From positions 1 to 64,000 of the forward strand of contig NZ_FQZI01000007.1 of assembly GCF_900142035.1 (NCBI RefSeq): a DNA stretch of 64,000 nucleotides, written 5' to 3'. This DNA is from Flavobacterium terrae (lineage in GTDB: Bacteria > Bacteroidota > Bacteroidia > Flavobacteriales > Flavobacteriaceae). Numbering within the stretch: the stretch's first letter is position 1; every line of letters starts with the position of its first letter. The position numbers were made by a program, and so were the translations under genes. Below, one piece after another: positions 1-9,524 of the stretch. The notes below the pieces were generated by a model. It had not been told where the DNA came from. It saw nothing but the letters and a program-made list of their open reading frames with translations, and did not search any database.

Positions 1-1395
1 CCCAGATGTTAATCCCGATAAAGTCACAGCAACTGGCGTAGTAATAGACTCACAATATGATGATGAGGCATAACTAAAACTGCCACTAGGACCAGCAGTA
101 ACGTTTAATTGAAAACTTCTTAAGTTTATACACCCAGTACCTGTTACAGTTCCTTGTTCTTCAACTTCAACCCAAATTGTTTGAGGATAGGTTGATGATG
201 CAGGTGTATATGCATTAAGTGTACCGTTAGGAATTAGTGCTCCTGGAGCACCAGAACTATCAACATAATATCTAAAAACAAAATCTCCAGGCGTTGCATA
301 ACCATTTACCATGTAGGCATTTTGATTGATGTTGAACGTATATGGACCTGGACTTGAAGTACAAAGTGTTATATCTTGAGGATCTAGTGTAGGTAAATTG
401 GGTTCTGGAGCAACTGTTATGTCATCTTGAATTTGAATTAAAGAACCATCACAACGAGTGTATGTAGCAACAGCAGTATAGGTTGTAGATGTTGTAGGAG
501 AAACAGTTATTGGATTTGTAGAACCTAAACTTGTTGCACCTTGAAACCATTCTAAAGTTACATTTGACCCTCCAGCTGAAGAAGGAGTAAAACGCCAAGC
601 CTCATTAAAAGCACTCCAAGTACCTGTGTTTCTATTTGGTGGAACAGCCGCTAGAGTACCTGCTTGATTCATTAAACCAATAACTCCTCTACCTCCATTC
701 CAACTTGTGCAGGCAGTTCTTTTATTAACTAATACATCAATCGTATTAGTTGTCTCGTACAATATAATTTGATAGGTTTGCAAACCAACACTTGTATTAC
801 AACTATATTGTGGAATTTCTGATGTATTAAGTACAAATGCTCTGTTAGGATAAGTTCCTGTTACATAATAATTAATATTTTGAACAGCTGGATTAGTTAT
901 TAAACCTGGATGAATATCTTGATAAACTCCATAAATTGCATTTTTTATTGGGAAAGTTGTACTAGGTATTGTTCCACTATAAGACCATTCACAATCTCCA
1001 GGTACCAGAGGTGTCTCTGTTCCACCTGGAACTACTCCAGCAATATTAAATGACAAAACTCCATTAGCTCCCACTAATAATTTAGTATAATTCTGTCCAT
1101 AGAAACAGAACGGGAATGGTAAATCTACAATTGGAGACCAAATATCATCAATTTCAACATTCAAAAGTGTCCCTCCAATAAAAGGAAACTGAGGCGCATA
1201 AGGAATAGATGTTACATCATAATTATTGGTATTAGTTGCATATGTTTGCAAGTAATCTGCTTGGAGAGTAGTTGACTCCCCGGGATTACATACAGGTAAG
1301 GGAGCTTGTATATCCACGTAAACTGTTGGGGCATTTTGCGAAAATGAAAGAAAATATCCCAATGAAAAAATGAATATAAGTAGGTGTTTTTTCAT
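1..1395 (-). CDS. Partial secreted protein, N-terminal part of a T9SS type B sorting-domain family protein
   Basis: The gene starts at the ATG complementary to 1393-1395 and runs off the left edge, so only the first 465 codons are present. It begins with a signal peptide (MKKHLLIFIFSLGYFLSFSQ) ending in the SFSQ cleavage context common in Flavobacterium. The body reads as beta-rich extracellular sequence, with segments such as PFPFCFYGQNYTKLLVGANG and NEAWRFTPSSAGGSNVTLEW. I recognise these from long Flavobacterium gliding-motility-associated surface proteins that end in a type B C-terminal secretion signal. That C-terminus lies outside the window, so the type IX assignment rests on family resemblance only. 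It is divergent from folE across 157 bp. The exact adhesive or enzymatic role is unknown. Confidence 0.75.
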   Translation of the reverse strand, partial: MKKHLLIFIFSLGYFLSFSQNAPTVYVDIQAPLPVCNPGESTTLQADYLQTYATNTNNYDVTSIPYAPQFPFIGGTLLNVEIDDIWSPIVDLPFPFCFYGQNYTKLLVGANGVLSFNIAGVVPGGTETPLVPGDCEWSYSGTIPSTTFPIKNAIYGVYQDIHPGLITNPAVQNINYYVTGTYPNRAFVLNTSEIPQYSCNTSVGLQTYQIILYETTNTIDVLVNKRTACTSWNGGRGVIGLMNQAGTLAAVPPNRNTGTWSAFNEAWRFTPSSAGGSNVTLEWFQGATSLGSTNPITVSPTTSTTYTAVATYTRCDGSLIQIQDDITVAPEPNLPTLDPQDITLCTSSPGPYTFNINQNAYMVNGYATPGDFVFRYYVDSSGAPGALIPNGTLNAYTPASSTYPQTIWVEVEEQGTVTGTGCINLRSFQLNVTAGPSGSFSYASSSYCESITTPVAVTLSGLTSG

Positions 1396-1513
1396 AATTA
1401 TTGTAGTTTGCTCAAATAAATTTGCGAAAATTAATGAATTTTTAACAATTAATACATTTTTCTTTAACTTTTTTTATGTTAAAAAACGAAATATATAATC
1501 TGAATATATTGCG

Positions 1514-1521
1514 TATATTTG
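1514..1521 (+). promoter_or_regulatory. Candidate -7 promoter box for folE
   Basis: TATATTTG matches the Bacteroidota -7 consensus TAnnTTTG and lies 31 bp before the folE start codon. No TTTG -33 element is present at the usual distance, so only half of the promoter is supported. Confidence 0.5.
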
Positions 1522-1552
1522 CGCAGTATTTAAAACTGTTGATTATTTTATA

Positions 1553-2224
1553 ATGACTCAAAACGACGAATTTCAAGAAGAAATTGGGAATAACCATATA
1601 GCTACAAGTGCTACAAACCCTTTACGCAAAGATGCTTTTGAATTGACGGATGATGAAAAAATAGCCTCAATAAAAAAAGACGTAGAAAATATTTTAAACA
1701 CATTAGGTATGGACTTAACTGATGACAGTTTGAGTGGAACTCCTAACCGTGTAGCTAAAATGTTTGTAAAAGAAATCTTTGGCGGACTACACCCTAATAA
1801 AAAGCCGGGATCATCAACTTTTGCTAACAACTACAAATATGGTGAAATGTTAGTTGAAAAAAACATTACCGTCTATTCAACCTGTGAGCATCACTTGTTA
1901 CCTATAATTGGTAGAGCTCATGTTGCGTATATTTCAAACGGTAAAGTTATAGGTTTGTCTAAAATGAACCGTATTGTTGATTATTACGCTAAAAGACCTC
2001 AAGTACAGGAACGCTTAACTATGCAAATTGTTCAAGAACTTCAAGCTGCTTTAGGCACCCAAGATGTTGCTTGCGTTATAGACGCCAAACATTTATGTGT
2101 AAACTCAAGAGGAATCAAAGACATAGAAAGTAGTACTGTTACGGCAGAATTTGGTGGAAAATTCAAAGAAGATAAAACTCGCAGAGAATTTTTAGATTAC
2201 ATTAAACTAGATACGAAATTTTAA
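1553..2224 (+). CDS. folE: GTP cyclohydrolase I
   Basis: This 223-residue cytoplasmic enzyme converts GTP to 7,8-dihydroneopterin triphosphate, the first step of folate (and queuosine) synthesis. The family signature is visible: zinc ligands Cys111 and His114 in STCEHHLLP, then IGRAHVAYI and GLSKMNRI, and the second zinc cysteine near residue 182 in DAKHLCVNSRG. Length agrees with the type IA (FolE) family. The start gives an N-terminal extension of about 40 low-complexity residues typical of Flavobacterium orthologues. It is followed by cysS on the same strand, but a repeat element separates the two, so cotranscription is uncertain. Confidence 0.97.
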   Translation: MTQNDEFQEEIGNNHIATSATNPLRKDAFELTDDEKIASIKKDVENILNTLGMDLTDDSLSGTPNRVAKMFVKEIFGGLHPNKKPGSSTFANNYKYGEMLVEKNITVYSTCEHHLLPIIGRAHVAYISNGKVIGLSKMNRIVDYYAKRPQVQERLTMQIVQELQAALGTQDVACVIDAKHLCVNSRGIKDIESSTVTAEFGGKFKEDKTRREFLDYIKLDTKF

Positions 2225-2228
2225 TAAT

Positions 2229-2318
2229 AGCCCTGATAGAAGCGACATCCTTTTTGAACACTGAGCGAAGTCGAAGTGTATTACAAAAAGATAAAGCGGA
2301 TAGCAGGAAATAGCTCCT
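2229..2318. repeat. Dispersed palindromic intergenic repeat between folE and cysS
   Basis: The arms beginning CCTGATAGAAGCG (from 2232) and ending AAAGCGGATAGCAGG (to about 2307) are imperfect inverted copies able to form a long hairpin. The loop contains a second small palindromic unit, ACACTGAGCGAAGTCGAAGTGT (2258-2279). I recognise both parts as dispersed repeats common between genes in Flavobacterium genomes, from memory only. Related TCGAC/GCTCAG-type units recur at 50.7 and 51.0 kb in this window. Confidence 0.6.
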
Positions 2319-2322
2319 ACTA

Positions 2323-3804
2323 ATGCATTTATATCAAGAAAACACTTTAAAGGTATACAATTCGCTAACTGGCGAAAAAGAAACATTTACACCTATTCAC
2401 GAAGGAAATATCGGAATGTATGTTTGTGGACCTACTGTTTACAGTAATGTTCACTTGGGTAATGTTCGTACTTTTATGAGTTTTGATATGATTTATAGAT
2501 ATTTCAAACATCTAGGATATAAAGTAAGATATGTAAGAAATATTACTGATGCAGGACACTTAACAGATGATGGAAATGTAGAAAACGATCGTTTTGTTAA
2601 ACAGTCTCGTTTAGAAAAACTTGAACCTATGGAAGTTGTACAGAAATATACTGTTGATTTTCATAAAGTTTTAGATTTATTTAATTTTTTGCCTCCAACA
2701 ATTGAACCTACCGCAACTGGTCATATTATTGAGCAAATTGAATTGACTCAAAAATTAATTGATAAAGGATTAGCCTACGAAAGTAATGGTTCTGTATATT
2801 TTGATGTACTAGAATATAATAGTAGAGGGCTAAATTATGGTGAATTAAGTAACAGAAACATCGAAGATTTACTTGCTAATACAAGAGATTTAGATGGTCA
2901 AAATGAAAAGAAAAACGCTCCTGATTTTGCACTTTGGAAAAACGCATCACCAGCACATATAATGAGATGGAACTCTCCATGGGGTGAAGGTTTTCCGGGT
3001 TGGCATTTAGAGTGTACAGCCATGAGTACAAAATATCTTGGTGAAACTTTTGATATTCATGGAGGAGGTTTAGATTTAAAATTTCCGCATCATGAATGTG
3101 AAGTTGCTCAAGGAAAAGGATGTAATGATTCAAATCCCGTAAACTATTGGATGCACACAAACATGCTTACCATGAATGGTTTGCGTATGAGTAAATCTAC
3201 TGGAAACTACATACTTCCAATGGAACTATTAAATGGAGACAATGACTTTTTCGAAAAAGCATTTAGTCCAAGTGTAGTTCGCTTTTGTTTTATGCAAGCA
3301 CATTACAGAAGTGTTTTAGATATTTCAAATGAAGCAATGGTGGCTAGTGAAAAAGGACTTACTAGATTAACAGAAGGTATCAAATTACTTGATAAATTAT
3401 CTACTTCAAACAAATCTACAATTGATGTTCAAACTTGGAAAAAAAGTTGTTATGATGCAATGAATGATGACTTTAATACCCCTATATTAATCGCTCAATT
3501 ATTTGAAGGTATTAAATACATCAATCTTATAAATGATGGTAAAGAATCAATAACAACATCTGATTTAGAAGATTTAAGAATTACGATTTCAAATTTTGTT
3601 TATGATATTTTAGGTATTCAAGACGAACAAACCGTTTCGAATAATTCCGACAAGCTAAATGGAGCTGTTGAAATGTTAATAAGAATGCGTAATGAAGCTA
3701 GGGCTAACAAAAATTGGGCTTTATCTGACCAAATACGAGATGAATTAGCAGCCATAGGCATTATTTTAAAAGACGGGAAAGAAGGAACTTCTTTTACAGC
3801 ATAA
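2323..3804 (+). CDS. cysS: Cysteinyl-tRNA synthetase
   Basis: This class I aminoacyl-tRNA synthetase (493 residues) charges tRNA-Cys with cysteine. The HIGH-type signature appears as HLGN near residue 44 within [14 protein letters not shown]. The KMSKS loop is RMSKS at residues 288-292. The zinc-binding Cys/His set is visible as VCGP, LECTAMS and FPHHECE. Length is normal for the family. A strong intrinsic terminator follows immediately. The ATG at 2323 lies only a few bases past the repeat element, so the transcript leader must come from that element or start upstream of it. Confidence 0.97.
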   Translation: MHLYQENTLKVYNSLTGEKETFTPIHEGNIGMYVCGPTVYSNVHLGNVRTFMSFDMIYRYFKHLGYKVRYVRNITDAGHLTDDGNVENDRFVKQSRLEKLEPMEVVQKYTVDFHKVLDLFNFLPPTIEPTATGHIIEQIELTQKLIDKGLAYESNGSVYFDVLEYNSRGLNYGELSNRNIEDLLANTRDLDGQNEKKNAPDFALWKNASPAHIMRWNSPWGEGFPGWHLECTAMSTKYLGETFDIHGGGLDLKFPHHECEVAQGKGCNDSNPVNYWMHTNMLTMNGLRMSKSTGNYILPMELLNGDNDFFEKAFSPSVVRFCFMQAHYRSVLDISNEAMVASEKGLTRLTEGIKLLDKLSTSNKSTIDVQTWKKSCYDAMNDDFNTPILIAQLFEGIKYINLINDGKESITTSDLEDLRITISNFVYDILGIQDEQTVSNNSDKLNGAVEMLIRMRNEARANKNWALSDQIRDELAAIGIILKDGKEGTSFTA

Positions 3805-3834
3805 CAAAAAACGCCTTTATGGCGTTTTTTTTTA
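3805..3834 (+). terminator. Rho-independent terminator after cysS
   Basis: Stem AAAAAACGCC / GGCGTTTTTT with a TTTAT loop, followed by a T tract, starting one base after the cysS stop codon. Confidence 0.9.
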
Positions 3835-3853
3835 TTAATTAAACTATCATAAA

Positions 3854-4426
3854 TTGGAAACATCAACTTTTATTAGACCTGAAAAATATTCCATTGCAAT
3901 TCATCCTTCTAAAGAAATAATTGAAGATATTAAAACAATGAAAGAGCAATTAGCATCAGAAATTGGTTGGTATAAAAGCAAAAACTCCATCGCTCATATC
4001 ACTATTTGTGAATTCGAAGCAACTGATGATGATTTAAAAAAAGTATATTCAGAATTAACCCAAATATCTGCACCAATTTCTCCATTAAACGTTTCAACAA
4101 AAGATTTTAATTTGTTCCCAAATGGAGCATTTTTTATTGCTATTGAAGAAGATTCTAAAAAATCACTTCGCCCTTTAATGAAGCAGTATCACAATACTTT
4201 ATCTGTTAAAACACACCATCATAGCGACACGCCACATATTACTATTGGCCGTGGGCTAAATGAAGAACAACTTGTTTGTGCGCAAAATCTTTTTAAATCT
4301 TACCAAAAATCATTTCATTGTGACTGCATAGTTTTAAGAAAATTTGACCCCATTGTAAAGCAATTTCATGTCACAGAAAAATTTTATTTTAAAAGCGAAC
4401 CCAATAGTCAGTTACTTCTTTTTTAA
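3854..4426 (+). CDS. 2'-5' RNA ligase / cyclic phosphodiesterase superfamily protein
   Basis: This 190-residue cytoplasmic protein carries the two HxT/S-x motifs of the 2H phosphoesterase (LigT-like) superfamily: HITICEFEA near residue 47 and HITIGRGL near residue 125. These histidines form the active site that opens or closes 2',3'-cyclic phosphates at RNA ends in characterised relatives. The physiological substrate of bacterial members is mostly unknown. The reading frame opens with TTG at 3854. No in-frame ATG precedes the conserved part closely, so a TTG start is the best choice but remains uncertain. It lies alone between a terminator and an unrelated secreted-protein gene. Confidence 0.8.
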   Translation: METSTFIRPEKYSIAIHPSKEIIEDIKTMKEQLASEIGWYKSKNSIAHITICEFEATDDDLKKVYSELTQISAPISPLNVSTKDFNLFPNGAFFIAIEEDSKKSLRPLMKQYHNTLSVKTHHHSDTPHITIGRGLNEEQLVCAQNLFKSYQKSFHCDCIVLRKFDPIVKQFHVTEKFYFKSEPNSQLLLF

Positions 4427-4527
4427 GAGTTCAAAGAAAAAGGCAACTAAAATCACAAAACTGTAATACTTAACTTACGAAAAAGCTGAAAAACAGCACT
4501 TTATAGCTCTCGATTAAATAGTGTTTA

Positions 4528-4535
4528 TATATTTG
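4528..4535 (+). promoter_or_regulatory. Candidate -7 promoter box of the phospholipase D-like gene
   Basis: TATATTTG fits TAnnTTTG and lies 30 bp before the ATG at 4566. No matching -33 TTTG is present at 17-23 bp upstream. Confidence 0.45.
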
Positions 4536-4565
4536 AAGCCCCCAACTTTAAAGTAAATAAATACT

Positions 4566-6209
4566 ATGAGAAAAAAACTACTATTATACATTTTACCATT
4601 ATATTTTTTCACATTAATAGTTAATAGTCAAACAACTATTAGAGAAAAAAATATTACTACAAGTTATTTCTCTGATAAAGTTGAACTAAACTTTGACTCT
4701 CCTACTAATATTGTAAATGTTTTGGATGCATTCAGTGGTGAAAAATTGTATTATGCTAAAAGCAATAATAGCAATGCTTCATATAGTATTCCTGTTTCTA
4801 AACCTGGACAAATTTTAGTTATTAATTATATCGAAAATGGTATTGAAAAAACATCACGTTTAGCAACGCAATCACTATCAACTGGGGAAATAAAAGTGTA
4901 TTTTAATCATACTGTAAGTACTTCGGTGGCTTATCCCGGAAATAATGCTACAAACTTAGGAAACACCTTAGATGATAAACTTATTGAAAAAATAAATGCT
5001 TGCACCTCAACTTTAGATATTGCTATTTATAATTCGGCTTCGCCAAATTCAACTTCTGGAATTGCTGGAGCTATAAATGCTGCATATGCTAGAGGTGTTC
5101 AAGTAAGAGTTATTTATGACGGATCTACTAGTAGTACAATGATCCCTTTATTGAATGCTGGAATTCCAAAATTAGCAAGTCCTACATCTTCTGAATATGG
5201 AATCATGCACAATAAGTTTGTCATTTTTGATGCCAATCACGCTGATGCTAATATTCCTTTAGTTTGGACAGGGGCAACCAACTGGACTGTAGTTCAAATA
5301 GACGGACCAGATTCAAACAATGTGATCACATTTCAAGATCAAGCCATGGCTTTAGGCTATAAACTAGAATTTGAAGAAATGTGGGGAAGCACTACAATGA
5401 CTCCCAATCCAACCAATTCAAAATTTGGTCCTTTTAAAACAGATAATACCCCTCACAATTACATAGTTGGAGGAAAAGCTGTAGAAAGTTATTTTAGTCC
5501 ATCTGATGGTACATCATCAGCAATCATTAACTGCATAAATACTGCTAATTCAGATATAAACATAGCAACAATGCTTATTACCAGAGATGATATTGCAAAT
5601 GCAATTGTGGATAAATATAATTCAGGTATAACCAATATAAATCTACTTACAGATACACAAAATCCTTCTGGTAATGATTTTAATTTTATTCAAAGTAGTA
5701 TTGCTCCTAACCACGCCGTTAAAGACGTAGTTACAGGAAGCATAATGCACCATAAATTTGTTGTAATTGATAACGGTAACACTTCTTCTGACCCACAAGT
5801 TCTTACTGGTTCTCACAACTGGAGCTCATCGGCAGAAACTAGAAATGATGAAAATACAGTAGTTGTTCATGATGCTAACATTGCCAATCAATATTATCAA
5901 GCTTTTCATTATTTATACACTTTAGCTTCTGGAGTTTTATCTGTTAACAATTCAACATTCAATGAAAAAGCTCTTACATTGTATCCTAATCCAACAAGTA
6001 GTAGTATAACAATTAAAAATTCTGGTGAAGATGATCTTGAGAATTGCTCAATTGTTCTTTACGATTTTATGGGCAAAAAAGTATATGAGAAAGAAATTGG
6101 TTATTTAGTTTCCGAAACTTTAGATTTATCAAACCATCAAAGTGGAGTTTATATTTTAAACTTAAAAAGCAATGATAAAGTAAAAAGCTTTAAAGTCATT
6201 AAACAATAA
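4566..6209 (+). CDS. Secreted phospholipase D-fold protein with T9SS type A sorting domain
   Basis: The 547-residue product starts with a signal peptide (MRKKLLLYILPLYFFTLIVNSQ). It contains two HKD-type half sites: MHNKFVIFD at residues 214-222 and MHHKFVVID at 394-402, each followed by TGATNW or TGSHNWS. Two half sites make one active site in phospholipase D/Nuc nucleases, where the histidine forms a phospho-enzyme intermediate. About the last 75 residues (from LYPNPTSSSITIKN) match the type A T9SS C-terminal signal, so the enzyme is predicted to be exported to the cell surface or medium. The first half site has Asn between His and Lys (HNK), which is tolerated because that position is variable. 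Substrate (DNA, RNA or lipid) cannot be told from sequence. Confidence 0.88.
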   Translation: MRKKLLLYILPLYFFTLIVNSQTTIREKNITTSYFSDKVELNFDSPTNIVNVLDAFSGEKLYYAKSNNSNASYSIPVSKPGQILVINYIENGIEKTSRLATQSLSTGEIKVYFNHTVSTSVAYPGNNATNLGNTLDDKLIEKINACTSTLDIAIYNSASPNSTSGIAGAINAAYARGVQVRVIYDGSTSSTMIPLLNAGIPKLASPTSSEYGIMHNKFVIFDANHADANIPLVWTGATNWTVVQIDGPDSNNVITFQDQAMALGYKLEFEEMWGSTTMTPNPTNSKFGPFKTDNTPHNYIVGGKAVESYFSPSDGTSSAIINCINTANSDINIATMLITRDDIANAIVDKYNSGITNINLLTDTQNPSGNDFNFIQSSIAPNHAVKDVVTGSIMHHKFVVIDNGNTSSDPQVLTGSHNWSSSAETRNDENTVVVHDANIANQYYQAFHYLYTLASGVLSVNNSTFNEKALTLYPNPTSSSITIKNSGEDDLENCSIVLYDFMGKKVYEKEIGYLVSETLDLSNHQSGVYILNLKSNDKVKSFKVIKQ

Positions 6210-6237
6210 AAAAAGGCCTCAATAGAGGCCTTTTTAT
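6210..6237. terminator. Bidirectional terminator between convergent genes
   Basis: AAAAAGGCCTC AATA GAGGCCTTTTT is symmetric, with A and T tracts on both sides. It serves the plus-strand phospholipase D gene and the minus-strand methyltransferase gene. Confidence 0.9.
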
Positions 6238-7842
6238 TTATCCTTTCAATAAATTAATACTTACTGTAGCATAATCTGTGTTTGGATATTTCTTGAAAAA
6301 ATCATTATCCGGAAAAAGACCAGCTTCAGCTGCTATTTTATGCAGCACATCAATCTCTACAATAAATTGATCAGAAAACCCATGTGTAGCATCATAAGCT
6401 GTTGCAGCAGTGCTTCCTATGTTTACGGCTGTAAGTTGTGGAGCCACAGTATGAAGTTCTATCATTAACAATCCAAATCTATGTACATATGGAGCCCATT
6501 TTGAGAAATGTTCCAACAAATTGTCTTCAACATCATTATTGTTGATTCTGTTACCTCTGTGAGCAAATGCTCCAGTAGAGGTGCTTACTCTATTTTCATT
6601 TTTTACAGAAGGCTCTTCCCAAATTCTATTGTGATCTAAAAATGTTCTCACATTTAATAAATCTTTTAAATCAATATTGTAGTCCTCTAATAAATCTGAA
6701 GCTAATTGCTTCGGATTTCCTATATCTCCCCAAATAACCTTAGCCCAAATATCGGCCTTAATTAAATTTGCTCTAGTAACTTTTAATGCTGCTTGATTGT
6801 AATCGGCGCCTACTAAAAACAAAGGATACTCGTCTAATAATCTCCCTCTCAATGTTTGCCTTTCGATAACTTCAAAAATATGTTGTAAAAAAGCTCCATT
6901 ACCACAACCCATATCTAAGATTCCTTTAGGCTGTTCGTGGATAGGTTTATTAAACAATTCTATAATAATATCATCTATAACTTTAAAATAGGTTGTATGA
7001 GCTCCTCCACTACCCCAAACATTCATTTCTCTGTTTACGTGAATTTCTTCTTCATTTTGTCCTATGTCTCTTAATTTATTTGGATTACCAAAAAGTAAGA
7101 CTTCCATGTTCTTAAACATTGGCAAGTAGGATACAGTAACTCCATAGGCTGAAGCTCTTTTGGCAATAAACAAACCATCCTCAGTAAATTGATATTTTCC
7201 TTTTTTCTGTAAAAACCATCCTAGATAAGCTAGAAAATCTAACATTTTTGAGAATGATTCCGGGTTTTTATGAAACTCATCAGCACTAAAAGAAGATTCC
7301 ATAAAGTATTTATGGAACATACCACTCATTCCTAGACTTACTGTAATAGGAGCTACTAAATACCCTTCAATATGCATTAAGATTTGCTCTTGAATACTTT
7401 TTAAAACCTCATCTGACTCCCAAGTAAGGCCATAATTGTTTTTGTATTTTTCAAAAACTGGTTCTAAAACACTTATGCTATCAGGCGTTATAACATTTGC
7501 AGTAAATATGTTTGTTGTATTTAATAAATGAGACACATCTTTATAGAGATAAAACAAACTAAAAGCGTATTCACTTTTTGAATTTACCTCAACACTAATG
7601 GTGTCTTTTTGTATATCTATCTCATAATTTAAAAAACCTTGTGAAGCTAATACTCTAAGTGCTACATTAAGATATCCTTCATTAGCGTTAAACTCTTTTA
7701 CGAGTTCTTTTAAAGTCACTTTTTTGGTTTGCAAAATATAATCTAAAACTCCTTTCTCGTTCAAAACAGTGGCTACTGGTGCAGTAACAATTCCATCTAA
7801 ATGTCTAAAAATTGATTCACGAAGTTTGTTTTTTGGTATCAT
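6238..7842 (-). CDS. Class I SAM-dependent methyltransferase-like protein with winged-helix N-terminus
   Basis: The 534-residue protein begins with two regions resembling the winged-helix dimerisation domains of small-molecule methyltransferases (VTLKELVKEFNANEGYLN near residues 40-58). Near residue 310 it has the SAM-binding glycine loop GILDMGCGNGAFLQH, followed by the acidic strand LFLVGADYNQ. It is likely a cytoplasmic methyltransferase acting on a small molecule. The architecture reminds me of methyltransferase domains from polyketide-type pathways, but no biosynthetic partners are nearby. It stands alone, with a terminator after its stop codon. The substrate is unknown. Confidence 0.72.
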   Translation of the reverse strand: MIPKNKLRESIFRHLDGIVTAPVATVLNEKGVLDYILQTKKVTLKELVKEFNANEGYLNVALRVLASQGFLNYEIDIQKDTISVEVNSKSEYAFSLFYLYKDVSHLLNTTNIFTANVITPDSISVLEPVFEKYKNNYGLTWESDEVLKSIQEQILMHIEGYLVAPITVSLGMSGMFHKYFMESSFSADEFHKNPESFSKMLDFLAYLGWFLQKKGKYQFTEDGLFIAKRASAYGVTVSYLPMFKNMEVLLFGNPNKLRDIGQNEEEIHVNREMNVWGSGGAHTTYFKVIDDIIIELFNKPIHEQPKGILDMGCGNGAFLQHIFEVIERQTLRGRLLDEYPLFLVGADYNQAALKVTRANLIKADIWAKVIWGDIGNPKQLASDLLEDYNIDLKDLLNVRTFLDHNRIWEEPSVKNENRVSTSTGAFAHRGNRINNNDVEDNLLEHFSKWAPYVHRFGLLMIELHTVAPQLTAVNIGSTAATAYDATHGFSDQFIVEIDVLHKIAAEAGLFPDNDFFKKYPNTDYATVSINLLKG

Positions 7843-7972
7843 AAAAGTTTAATGTTATATCTCAAATATATAAAATTATTATTCAATAAAATGAGATATC
7901 TCTTTCAACAACAAACATTCTTAGAATAAAATTGACTTAAAAAAACGTAACTTAGAACGCCAATTATTCAGT

Positions 7973-8599
7973 ATGAAAAATATAATAAAAGATAACTTTC
8001 CTAATTTCAATCAATTATTAATTGAAGACATAGAAAAAAATGCAACTATTAAAGATTTCAATGCCGGAGAAGTGCTTATTCGCTCTGGACAGTATATCAA
8101 GAATACTGTTTTAGTCCTAAAAGGAAAAATTAAAATCTACAGAGAAGATGATGATGGAAACGAGTTTTTCATGTATTACTTGCAACCTGGACAAGCCTGT
8201 GCTATATCTATGATTTGTGCAACCAAAAATGAAACAAGCGCAATCATGGCAAAAGTAGTTGAGGACGCAGAGGTTTTGATGCTTCCTTTACCACTCATGG
8301 AGAAATGGATGGCGCAACATCGTTCTTGGTACGAATTTGTAATTGAAACTTACCGAAATAGGTTTGAAGAAGTACTTGAAGTTGTAGACAGCATAGCCTT
8401 TAAAGCGATGGATGAACGTTTAGTTTATTATCTAAACAAACATAAAGAAGTCAATAAATCAAAGGATATCAAAATTTCACATCAAGAAATTGCTAATGAA
8501 TTGAATACTTCTAGAGAGGTTATTTCAAGATTACTAAAAAAAATGGAACAACAAGGTTTAGTAAACCTACATAGAAATCATATTGAACTGATAAAATAA
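7973..8599 (+). CDS. Crp/Fnr family transcriptional regulator
   Basis: This 208-residue DNA-binding protein has an N-terminal cyclic-nucleotide-binding-type beta barrel (about 15-130) and a C-terminal winged helix (HQEIANELNTSREVISRLLKK). No cysteine cluster typical of FNR iron-sulfur sensing is visible, so the signal is unknown. The recognition helix carries Arg181, Glu182 and Arg186 with the same spacing (RE---R) that E. coli CRP uses to read GTGA. Three TGTGA-containing operators lie just upstream of the sulfur-oxidation genes and the efflux operon that follow. I infer that this protein activates them. Its own upstream region shows no such site. Confidence 0.92.
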   Translation: MKNIIKDNFPNFNQLLIEDIEKNATIKDFNAGEVLIRSGQYIKNTVLVLKGKIKIYREDDDGNEFFMYYLQPGQACAISMICATKNETSAIMAKVVEDAEVLMLPLPLMEKWMAQHRSWYEFVIETYRNRFEEVLEVVDSIAFKAMDERLVYYLNKHKEVNKSKDIKISHQEIANELNTSREVISRLLKKMEQQGLVNLHRNHIELIK

Positions 8600-8608
8600 T
8601 TTTTAGTA

Positions 8609-8653
8609 TGTGATAAATGTTACTATCATTTATCTAATGGCAAGCCATATTTG
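8609..8653 (+). promoter_or_regulatory. Crp/Fnr operator plus -7 box upstream of the TauE/SafE gene
   Basis: Operator TGTGATAAATGTTACT lies at 8609-8624 (centre 8616.5) and CATATTTG, one base off TAnnTTTG, lies at 8646-8653. The centre-to-box distance of 29.5 bp is identical at the two other sites, at 9.45 and 11.9 kb. Confidence 0.75.
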
Positions 8654-8670
8654 CACTATAATTTTTAATA

Positions 8671-9456
8671 ATGGAATTACTAGGTTATTTTTCGGCAGTT
8701 TTAATTGGAATTTCTTTAGGCCTAATTGGCGGAGGTGGTTCTATTTTGACAATTCCAATTTTAGTATACTTATTCAAGATTGAACCAGAAAACGCAACAA
8801 GTTATTCATTATTTATTGTAGGTTTTAGTTCTTTGATAGGGACATACAAGCATTATAAACTAGGGAATTTACAAATTAAAGCAGCTCTTTATTTTGGAAT
8901 ACCTTCCTTAGTTGCGCTCTTAATAACAAGAAAATTTATCTTGCCTACCATACCGAGTGTAGTGTTTAAAATTAATCAATATCAAATAACCAAAGATGTA
9001 TTAATCATGGTTGCTTTTTCTGTTTTGATGATATTCGCAGCTTTTTCTATGATAAAAAAACAATCAGAAACTGAATCTCGTGAAACAAACCATCTGAAGT
9101 TGGCTTTTTTAGGCATTACAATAGGAATTATAACTGGTTTTTTAGGAGCTGGTGGTGGTTTTTTAATCATTCCTACGTTAGTCTTATTTGCAAATTTGTC
9201 CATGAAACATGCAATAGGTAGCTCATTATTTATTATTTTTATAAACTCTACGATAGGTTTCCTTGGCGATGTAATTAATGGTGTTAACATAAATTATTCC
9301 TTTTTAATAATTATTACTTCAATAGCAAGTATAGGAATCTTAATAGGTACTCAACTTTCCAAGAAAATTGATGGCAAAAAACTAAAACCGGCCTTTGGTT
9401 GGTTTGTTCTTGTTATGGGAATTTATATCATCAGTAAAGAATTTTTAAACATGTGA
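8671..9456 (+). CDS. TauE/SafE family sulfite/sulfur anion exporter
   Basis: The 261-residue integral membrane protein has about eight hydrophobic helices arranged as two repeats. Each repeat has the glycine-rich signature of the family: GISLGLIGGGGSILTIPILV near residue 18 and GIITGFLGAGGGFLIIPTLV near residue 150. Family members export sulfite, sulfoacetate or related anions across the inner membrane. It lies between a Crp/Fnr gene and a persulfide dioxygenase-rhodanese gene, which points to disposal of sulfite formed during sulfide or persulfide oxidation. The next gene's operator overlaps its stop codon. Confidence 0.9.
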   Translation: MELLGYFSAVLIGISLGLIGGGGSILTIPILVYLFKIEPENATSYSLFIVGFSSLIGTYKHYKLGNLQIKAALYFGIPSLVALLITRKFILPTIPSVVFKINQYQITKDVLIMVAFSVLMIFAAFSMIKKQSETESRETNHLKLAFLGITIGIITGFLGAGGGFLIIPTLVLFANLSMKHAIGSSLFIIFINSTIGFLGDVINGVNINYSFLIIITSIASIGILIGTQLSKKIDGKKLKPAFGWFVLVMGIYIISKEFLNM

Positions 9457-9496
9457 TAATTATCACTAATTATAATCTAGATATATTTTAATTTTG
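9452..9496 (+). promoter_or_regulatory. Crp/Fnr operator plus -7 box upstream of the persulfide dioxygenase-rhodanese gene
   Basis: TGTGATAATTATCACT at 9452-9467 contains a perfect 14-bp palindrome (9453-9466). The -7 box TAATTTTG lies at 9489-9496, 29.5 bp from the operator centre. This placement matches a class II (near -42) activator site. Confidence 0.8.
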
Positions 9497-9524
9497 CTTA
9501 AATAAAAAATAATTCAATACTATT

